Below, piece by piece: positions 56,610 through 64,000 of a DNA stretch of 64,000 nt. The first letter of the stretch is position 1, and every line of letters starts with the position of its first letter. The notes beneath the pieces were generated by a model. It did no database searches. It had not been told where the DNA came from and was given only the letters and a program-made list of their open reading frames with translations. The stretch is from Hofstenia miamia (taxonomy: Eukaryota > Xenacoelomorpha > Acoela > Hofsteniidae). The position numbers were made by a program, and so were the translations under genes. The stretch is taken from the NCBI GenBank assembly GCA_900660155.1, contig CABFPE010000163.1, positions 575,897 through 639,896 on the forward strand, written 5' to 3'.

Positions 56610-58073
56610 TCGGACAGATTAATTCGTCACTATATAATTTTTTTGTTTTCGCAACAATTGCTGGATAGAACATTTCTGAACACGCCTAATATTCCAATGT
56701 TGTTCTGTTAGTATAAATCTACGCTGTTATTACTTACACCTTACTCATACAACCTCTAGGTTGCTATTAATTGCTTTTATTCTAAATGTCATTTTTTATG
56801 TTTTTCAGGTAATTTTTAAGATGCTCCAATAGCAATTAATAAGCTCATTTGAGATAAATGCAATCGTTAAAATTCTCTGATCTTGCAAATAGCTCGTAGA
56901 GTACATGTCTTTCGTTCAACTGGGGTAACATTAAACCCCAAAAGAAAAGATGTGCCTATAAAAGCCTCAAATAATACGGCCCCTGCAACCGAATCCCAGA
57001 AAAACCCCAGAGCTACTGCATCGCAATTACAAACTGCAGTAGGAGGAAATGATGCTAAGGATTCTCTGCGGACAATTCGCAGATATTTAGTAAGAGCTGA
57101 GTAGCTGGCTTACAGATCATCTCCTACCTCAAATCTCACTAATGCATGCATGAAAAAAATACTACAGTGATGCAAGAAGAAAGACTGAACTGTAGATGAA
57201 TGGAAAAAAATGCTCCAAGTTTTTTTTATATTCTGTAGTGAGAAAATATTTAGGTAACCTTCACTAATGAGTCTGCTGTAGATATTGCCCCTGCTCGTTC
57301 ACAATTTGTCCACCGAATGAAATTTTCAAAATTGCAACTCAGTCATACTAAGCAGCATTTTTGAGGCGCCAAATGTTTTGGCGAGCAAAACGGTTTGATG
57401 GACCTGAGCCGGTAATTCCCATTAATGGTACCATGAATGCAGGCAAATATATTGAAGTTTTAAATAGCGATGCCTTTCTTTTTTTAATTCATGCTTCCCC
57501 AACAATGATGGAATGATACAACACGACAATGCACCATGCCATTCAGCCAGAACCACAAAGACATTTATTTATGAACACCATATTGAATTTTTTTAATTGT
57601 CTCCTTCCTCACCTGACCTTTCTCCAATCGAAAACTTGTGGACTATTTTAAAGCAAAAACTTCATATCACCATGATAGGCTTTAAGCAGAGACTTATTCA
57701 TCGTTGTCAGGAAATATGGAATGTTAGAATCATTGCCACAAAGATTTTAAAACTGCATTCATGCTCGTGGATGACTATAATCAAATATTGAAAAAATTGA
57801 TCCCTAGAATTTTAGATTTTTAGTTATCGAAGTAAAATACAAAAAAATTAACTGTTTGCATTTATATAACGCTAAGTATTGTTGGCTAACAGCTCATTGA
57901 AGCAAAGTGACGAATTAATTTGTCCATATTAACAAAACAAAAAAAAATATATATATATCCCTTGAATTAAGGTAAATTTTATTGCTACATGCGTATGTAC
58001 GAGCTTGAATACTTAAAGTATGGAAACTTTAGAAATAATGAATTTTTTTAGGATGACGAATTAGTTTGTCCGA
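56610..58073 (+). mobile_element. Decayed Tc1-like DNA transposon
   Basis: Terminal repeats are GTCGGACAGATTAATTCGTC at the left (from 56,609) and the complement of GTCGGACAAACTAATTCGTC at the right (ending about 58,074), flanked by TA-rich DNA. A further inner copy, TGACGAATTAATTTGTCC, lies at 57,908-57,925. Transposase remnants on the plus strand: the paired-like domain QKNPRATASQLQTAVGG and SLRTIRRYLV (56,980-57,095); W-KK-like DEWKKMLQVFFIFCSEK near 57,200, where the first catalytic Asp is not seen; RFDGPEPVIPINGTMNAGKY near 57,390-57,450; second Asp in QHDNAPCHSART near 57,520; and SPDLSPIENLWTILKQKL with the Glu near 57,605-57,660. Several frame changes and stops make it inactive. Confidence 0.9.
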
Positions 58074-58077
58074 CACG

Positions 58078-58078
<1 letters not shown>

Positions 58079-58119
<41 letters not shown>
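58079..58119. repeat. (TA)n microsatellite
   Basis: About 20 TA units adjoining the right end of the Tc1-like element. Confidence 0.95.
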
Positions 58120-58120
<1 letters not shown>

Positions 58121-58763
58121 AGGTTTAATTTTCATTTGTCGGAAGTTAGCCACCCTCCGCTGCAATGCATATACAAGATTTCCGGATAACAAAAAAATTA
58201 TTGAGGAGACCATGACCTACTATAATGAGGTTCCGTTTAGACTCAATACAACTGTAGTGTATTGATTACTCTACTCAAAGTTAAACAGATTTGTTCTTTA
58301 CTAAATTATGATGATTTCAAATTTATTAATCAACTCAACCGGCCAGACAAGATGTTAAATTTAAACAGACAAATATTTCGACCATAGAATGTTAGAAACG
58401 ATTTGGAAATCTTTATTTATGATAAAATTATATATTGTTCTGCATATATATAGCAAATTAGTATTTATTTGTGATCGTTGTATTCATTTCCGTTGATGGT
58501 TGCATGCTTGCATAACGCAAAATGCTTTTAATAATTTTAGTAATTTTGTTCTACTACATTTTCAGTGAGCCACCTAGCGACAAATGATCTTTCATTAAAA
58601 CAATTCGTCTATGAGACGCTCATTCAGAGTGCAATATTTCAATCTGCAATGACGGTTGTACTCTGACATTTATCATTCTATCTACACGTGAGTAAATACT
58701 ATCCCGCTATATGCATTGTATATTCATTGTTTAGTCTAATGGAGGAATTTTTATAACTTCAAC
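58120..58763. other. AT-rich stretch upstream of the candidate three-exon gene
   Basis: It may hold the promoter of the gene starting at 58,764. No definite element seen. Confidence 0.35.
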
Positions 58764-61668
58764 ATGCTAAATTATGTTACGCTAAAGCTACAGAGGCAAT
58801 CTTTAGAAGATGCGCCTGCTGCTAATGACAGCGCTGCTACAGAAGTTTATGTAAGCATTCTCTTTAATTGATTTTTCATATTTCTAGAACTTCTTAAATT
58901 TCCAAATTTTTGTAGAAGCCAGTATTAATTTTTATATAAAATATTTTCGGGTTATTTCTCCAGAAAGTCATGTTTATGTGCAAATATTAGTTTGATTTAT
59001 TTAAAACGATAGTGGAGTATAATGTATTATGTCATTCACATTAGGTCCCTGGGAGGCATTCTAAAGTTTGTCAACTACAATTCCATTTCTAATATATTAA
59101 TTTCAATTGCAATTCACTACAAACAACTTCGCAATGTCAATACAATTATATGATATACAATTTGCGTAATTATAATTAGAAAGTCGTGGCACATCCTTTT
59201 TATTAATCAATGTCAAGTTAAAGAACAGGAGACATGGAGTAAAATCAATTTACATCACGAGAATAATACAGCATGTCAGAGTTTGATATGGCATCCATCA
59301 TTGCAAAGTTGCCTTCTAAATTTGCATTTTTGTGCCATTTTTTCATCCCATAAAATTTATAATGAAATTCTAATGTAAGAATTACTGTATTTATTTTTGG
59401 CAGTGATGGGCTTTATGCAAGACTTAAATTGTATCAAGCTCAGTGTGTTTTCTTGAAAAATATAATTTATTCAATGTGGAAATCTAATCATTAAATCACA
59501 TTTTGTTTACATATTTATTCCAAGCGATTAATATTTATTTGGTATCAAACCTACCATAAATTTTGAGCGTCTTTGATGTTCCATGGAACTTCAACAATCC
59601 GCAACACAATAATTTAATGAGTTTTATAATACACCGTGGCATTTCAATTATTACATTTCTAACATACATACCTGGACAAATGTCGCTAAGTCAAAGATTA
59701 ACCCAAATATTTGACATCATCTCAATCAATCCTTTGAACCTCGACTTTTGATGTTTGATATTACAATGTGTGCAAAAATCTGTGATATTCATTCAATGCA
59801 ACTTTGTATATATGTAGTTTCATGTCACAGCCACTAGTTAAACCTGGTAATTTGTTCTGATGGATATGAAATTTTTACAACAATTGTAGTTTAATTTTAT
59901 GAACATATTCCAACTATCGTGAAACCATTCTAAAAAAGTCCTTTAAAACATTATATTATATCAAAGTAATTCTTTTTATGCGAACACTGTTTATAGTCAA
60001 TAAAGCTGGAGTCTTTCCTTCATGATAAATTTTATACTGAGATCAACCACATGCTTCCTAATACGTCGCTTAAGCAGTGAATGTTTTGTTTTAATTACGT
60101 CTTTCTTTAATCTTTGTTAAGTTTATTTGGAGTTTAGCATTGACTTGGTGTTGTAATTGCTTATCGCACTTTGAATAATTTATGGTTTTGGGCTTCCCTT
60201 GTCTCGCATTTCCATTGCCGTTGCAAATTCCTTTATTGTGGCTATAAATTTATTCACTTATCACAACAATGCAATGGTACGACACGCTTTGTAGATCAAA
60301 TTAGTTCAATTGTTTTCTCCTCTTGTTATTATTTGTATGAGGGGAATTAAAATTTTGATATAATTACTTTTAGATTTTACCTCACTATTTTTCAACTGTA
60401 CTTAAATCTACTCTAATAAAATTAGTTCGTTGTCATTTTTTTAAAACTGAATTCTGACGTTCCATAGCAGCATGCCAAAGTTCGACGCATGTCCGAATCT
60501 CTACCTTTTTATGCGGCAATACCTGTGGGTAAATGTTCGTTCTTGCTAGTGTAAAGCTAAAGCACTCCTGGTGATATACAAAGACTGTAAAAAATGGTAG
60601 AACGTGAACCTTATACATAAAAATAATTTGTTAATGTTGCTAAATAGCTTTGGTGTTGGCATGTAGAGTTGGATGTTCTCATTACTGACTTGTTTTTACA
60701 CAGACTGGATTTCCAATTTTGTATATATTATAGTTATGTATCTTCAACTACTGTTTCTCATAACAATGGCATTTTTATTACATCGGTTTTCACAGGTGCC
60801 AACAAAGATCAAGATTTGAACAATAAAATTCCCTTTGAAAAGGCATTTCTACGGTTTAACCCAGTCCATAATCACTGTAGTATTTTCCTTTTTTCCTGCA
60901 TTCATTATTTCTTATTGCATTGCACTATATTGTTTTGATTTTCTCGGTGTCCAAAGTGCTTTTTGTTGTTAGCCATACTATTCACAAACCAATCATTCAT
61001 TCTACAACCAGACATCTACTCGTAACAACTGTATCGCGTTCATGTAATAAATAATTCAACCAATCCCAGAAATCACTGTTATATAATGCATGTTGTAATA
61101 AATTTAAGACTCAGCAAATTATTGATTTTATTGCAATGAGATGCGATAACGAGTTTTCTCCTTTCATTAAATTCTATCAACTTTGTCGCTGCTTTCATTA
61201 TCGTGCACGTGTCGCGTGTGCGCTTGAAATGTGACATTATGCAAAATCAGTATTGCATAACTGTTTGGCCTTTTTCTTAAATTTCATTTTACGTAATTGT
61301 TATTTATTGAATATTGTGCTTGCAGTAGTGTACATATTCATATTTTATTATAGCCTTCAACTGGTGCAGCATTTAAGATCGCATATAAGGATATTTATGA
61401 AGCCAAATATAGGATTCTTGTAGCATATGCTGCCGTCATTCATATGAGTTGGCACTATATACCATTATTTGAATTTCACTATTGCATGCTTACAATTATT
61501 CTAGTTATTTTCCAAACGATTCGCTTTTTCCAGCTGACGCCTTCAATACAAAGCAAATTTTTAAATGAGTTCGCTCCTATTCAAACTGGAGCCGACAACA
61601 TGGCTAAAGAAAATGTTGATAAAGGGAAACTAAATTTATTCTTACATTCTTTATTATTTGACGTGTAA
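58764..61668 (+). CDS. Candidate three-exon host gene, product unknown
   Basis: Exon 1 is 58,764-58,850 (ATG start, 29 codons, donor GTAAGC). Exon 2 is 61,354-61,419 (after TTTATTATAG, 22 codons, donor GTAGCA). Exon 3 is 61,534-61,668 (after CGCTTTTTCCAG, 44 codons and stop). All junctions are phase 0. Introns are 2,503 and 114 bp. The 95-residue product reads MLNYVTLKLQRQSLEDAPAA, then NDSAATEVY, PSTGAAFKIAYKDIYEAKYR, TPSIQSKFLNEFAPIQTG and AKENVDKGKLNLFLHSLL. It is soluble and partly helical, with an Ala/Ser-rich N-terminal linker. If the last intron is retained, the frame instead passes through a hydrophobic stretch. I do not recognise the family, and more exons could lie in the long first intron. 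Confidence 0.45.
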
Positions 61669-62340
61669 AAAAACACAGCCTCGTCCCCTGAAAAACGTTG
61701 GTTACAATCTTTGCTACTGTATGCTCCCTCTGCTGTGATATTATATATAGTAAATAGATAGGTAAGACATCCAGATGTTTCAACGATATTTCCAACAATT
61801 AAAAATATGAATTTATTCTCATGTTATTAGTAGTCAAGTATAATTCATATTCTTGCCCAATGTTTTATGATCCATGCTATCATTAACAGTGATTACAGAT
61901 GTTTTTTTCCAATAATTTCCATTAAGTGCGTTAAGAATTGGTTAGTAAATTTCGAAAGTTATCATATTTTTCAAAGTCCACATGGTTGTTTTTTAACGAA
62001 ATTATCTAATTAAGAAAGCAATCTCAATGCTGTTTAGATAAAATAAGCAATATTAATGCACTCAAATTGCTTATTTTTTCTTGAATTTCTGTATTTTTAT
62101 TAAATTATTTAACATTAAAGTGACGTTTTTCAGGTTTTTTGCAGGTTTTTAAACACATTATTTTGCCACAACGTGAATGGCTTAAATCATTAATTGGTAT
62201 GTTTAAAATGCAGGAGTAAATATCACCCTAACTAACCTAAAGGAAAGACATTAATTTTCAATACATCAATGATTGAAATTGGAAAATGGCATGCAGGTTT
62301 GCCTTAACATAGTTTTGATTTTTTATCTAAATCCAGTAAT
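61669..62340. other. 3' flank of the candidate gene, nothing recognised
   Basis: AT-rich. No canonical polyadenylation signal close to the stop was noted. Confidence 0.35.
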
Positions 62341-62493
62341 TTAAACGTAATATATAAATCGTTCATCGTGGCAATTTGGATTATAATAGCATGATTGCTT
62401 TGTGAAACCATTGATGTAGCACTCTGTGTAGTTGGCCGCGGTGCGGTTTCCCTCGGACAGGTGGCTGCACTTTCCCGCACACCTTTCATTCGA
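62341..62493 (-). CDS. Possible cysteine-rich extracellular exon (hormone-receptor-domain-like)
   Basis: On the minus strand one frame reads NERCAGKCSHLSEGNRTAAN then YTECYINGFTKQSCYYNPNC and ends at TAA 62,343-62,341. It has six cysteines in about 45 residues and NRT and NYT glycosylation sequons. GC content is much higher than around it. The spacing of A-x3-C-x2-NG-x-x and a following Cys resembles the end of the class B GPCR hormone-receptor domain (RNAYRECLENGTW in CRF receptors). No good acceptor or donor was seen, and a stop precedes the frame closely. It may be a broken exon, part of a gene outside the window, or chance. Confidence 0.25.
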   Translation of the reverse strand, partial: SNERCAGKCSHLSEGNRTAANYTECYINGFTKQSCYYNPNCHDERFIYYV

Positions 62494-62773
62494 CAATCAA
62501 TCATTCATGAATATTTTTCATCAAATGCATAAACTTAACAACAATGCGTGTTAAAAGGCATCTTCCATCCTCATTTATTCATCTTACATGTTTTCATTTC
62601 AGTTCTATTTCATTTTTACTCAATGTCCTGTTTATATAGTTTATTGATTTTTCACAGACGTGAGCTTCTCATTTTTTAATTACTTAACGCATTTTTCATT
62701 TATCATTGATTCGTGTGGATTTAATCTTCTTCTTTGCAATTACATTTTTTTACAAATGAAACATACAGAGCTC

Positions 62774-62777
<4 letters not shown>
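62494..62777. other. Short AT-rich stretch, nothing recognised
   Basis: No feature seen. Confidence 0.35.

Positions 62778-62807
<30 letters not shown>
62778..62807. repeat. (TA)n microsatellite
   Basis: About 14 TA units. Confidence 0.95.
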
Positions 62808-62811
<4 letters not shown>

Positions 62812-63974
62812 TGCTAGACTTACCAATTTCCCTTTACCTCGAGTTTCTTGACCTCGCTTTTCTCAACAAATTACTTCCTTACATTTCCGATTTTCTTAAA
62901 TTCTCCAATCCTGCACATAAATTATCATTCTTCCTCTAATGTTATGTTTCATCTCTCTCGCATTCATAAAGCAAGTTGTTCTCATAATTATTTCTATCGA
63001 ATAATCTTGTTTGCCAATTTCATTATCTCAAATCTAGAAATTTTCAAATTTGGATTTAATGTTGACCGTGTTCATTTATTTTCGCTAAACCTTTTTGAAA
63101 AAATTGGCTAAATAAAAAATGGCTACTTATTCTACTAATTCTTTAATAGTTTTGTTGTATCTATTTGCAAGTATTTAGTTTTGTTCACTGTTATAGTTTG
63201 CGCTATTATGTTACAGCTTCTACATATATATATTAGCATACTATTGCTTAGAAAACAGAGCTTTTCTTTTGTAAATAACTTCTTTTACGGGTTACAATTA
63301 TTTCAAGTCTATTTTTCAATTGATTATTATTAACCTGAAAATGTTGAGTTCTTCTGATTCGAACAAGCATCACAATTGAGTAACTCTAAAATTCTCATCT
63401 GAATGCTTGTATTAATTTGCCTCCTGGAAAATATGTAGCTACGGTTTGATTTTTCAGGTCCCGCTCGGTCCGATCTTATTAGCTTTTTCTAGAACCTTAA
63501 AATACAATTCGTTGCGTTTTTAGGCAACGCAAAATGTAAATCTCGTTTATTTTGAAATATTTTAATGTATTTTTTCAGCATTTTTAATAAAAAAGGTTTT
63601 TAATTTTACAATTATTCAAACCGTTTTGGGTCCAAAATATATCAAATAGTATACGCGCTCCACCCCCTCCAAAGATGATTTTTTTCAAACAAATAGTACA
63701 TTATTTGTCTTAGGTTCTTAGCGTCAGAATGCATCAGACGTTTTCAAAATCCGCATTGAGCTAATCATTTAATATAACTTTGGAATCATTAGTATTGTAT
63801 AATTTTGAACTGAAATCAAGATAATATCCCAACGTAATTTCATTATTCTGTTATTTACATTTGGTACGTCGTCGGCGGCAAGTTTCAAGTATATTTGAAA
63901 AACATTTTCTCAGCAATTTTGCAAATCCTCCAGGGTTCGAACTTAGAATATTGAACTTTCTTTACATTTTCAGT
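62808..63974. other. AT-rich stretch, nothing recognised
   Basis: An 87-codon plus-strand frame at 62,848-63,111 has no motif or splice support. The right end of this stretch has the shape of a 3' intron end (pyrimidine-rich TTTCTTTACATTTTCAG to 63,974). Confidence 0.35.
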
Positions 63975-64000
63975 GAAATGGACGGCAGAACAAACATTGA
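63975..64000 (+). CDS. Possible start of an exon cut by the window edge
   Basis: A strong acceptor (TTTACATTTTCAG) ends at 63,974. The following 26 bases are open in two frames, one with an ATG at 63,979 (M-D-G-R-T-N-I). Too short to identify. Confidence 0.3.

Noticed and set aside
60433-60618. Minus-strand frame with VYHQECFSFTLARTNIYPQ as an exon
   Set aside because: It lies antisense in the long intron of the 58.76-61.67 kb candidate. It has acceptor- and donor-like sites, but no family, no partner exon and only weak similarity to another chance frame at 26.2 kb.
60797-60890. Plus-strand exon GANKDQDLNNKIPFEKAFLR after TTTTCACAG
   Set aside because: Its entry and exit phases do not fit the phase-0 junctions of the surrounding candidate gene, and no other partner was found.

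Overview
The window is nuclear DNA from an invertebrate animal. It is AT-rich and gene-poor, its one clear gene is split by introns, and interspersed repeats of many classes fill most of the rest. The only gene I can name with confidence is an ARFRP1-type Arf-family GTPase on the minus strand (8,999 to 7,953, three coding exons, second intron only 41 bp). No species can be assigned from the sequence alone. Very short introns, abundant (TA)n tracts and a mosaic CpG pattern are the main clues to the genome type.

Layout from left to right. 1-670 is an open reverse-transcriptase fragment of an R4/Dong-like LINE that abuts an (ATT)n tract. 859-3,029 is a long-terminal-inverted-repeat element carrying an inverted piece of a different LINE. 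4.45-5.0 kb is a decayed mariner. 6,424-7,100 is a young palindromic MITE whose arms are built of 21-bp units. 7.95-9.0 kb is ARFRP1. 9.93-11.0 kb is a GC-richer complex repeat with a 317-bp imperfect hairpin and a direct duplication. 11.7-15.5 kb holds two CR1/Jockey-like LINE copies, tail to tail. 21.07-21.55 kb is a DDE transposase remnant next to an assembly gap. 26,583-28,001 is a hAT-type element with an 8-bp target duplication. 29.4-29.7 kb is a possible two-membrane-span protein. 32.46-32.95 kb is a Ty3/Gypsy scrap. 37.1-43.2 kb is a third LINE copy joined to a broken Ty3/Gypsy element. 43.73-43.98 kb is a convincing but unidentified minus-strand exon. 44,433-45,249 is an AACAAC-rich MITE. 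45.3-48.66 kb is a decayed element of unrecognised family with an in-frame 15-residue tandem repeat. 49,202-49,498 is a hAT MITE. 56.6-58.07 kb is a decayed Tc1-like transposon. 58.76-61.67 kb is a candidate three-exon host gene.

The most unusual large-scale feature is a set of three blocks almost free of CpG (about 17.1-21.1, 33.95-43.57 and 45.25-51.25 kb) with sharp edges against CpG-normal DNA. Two LINE copies, one inside and one outside a block, act as an internal control: many CpGs of the outside copy are TpG or CpA in the inside copy. This points to long-term germline methylation of discrete domains. A chimeric assembly is a weaker alternative, because one edge lies at a single-N joint in a (TA)n tract.

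No operon, CRISPR, rRNA or tRNA feature was seen. The genes do not form a recognisable pathway. Coordinates of degenerate repeats and candidate exons were read by eye and are approximate where stated.
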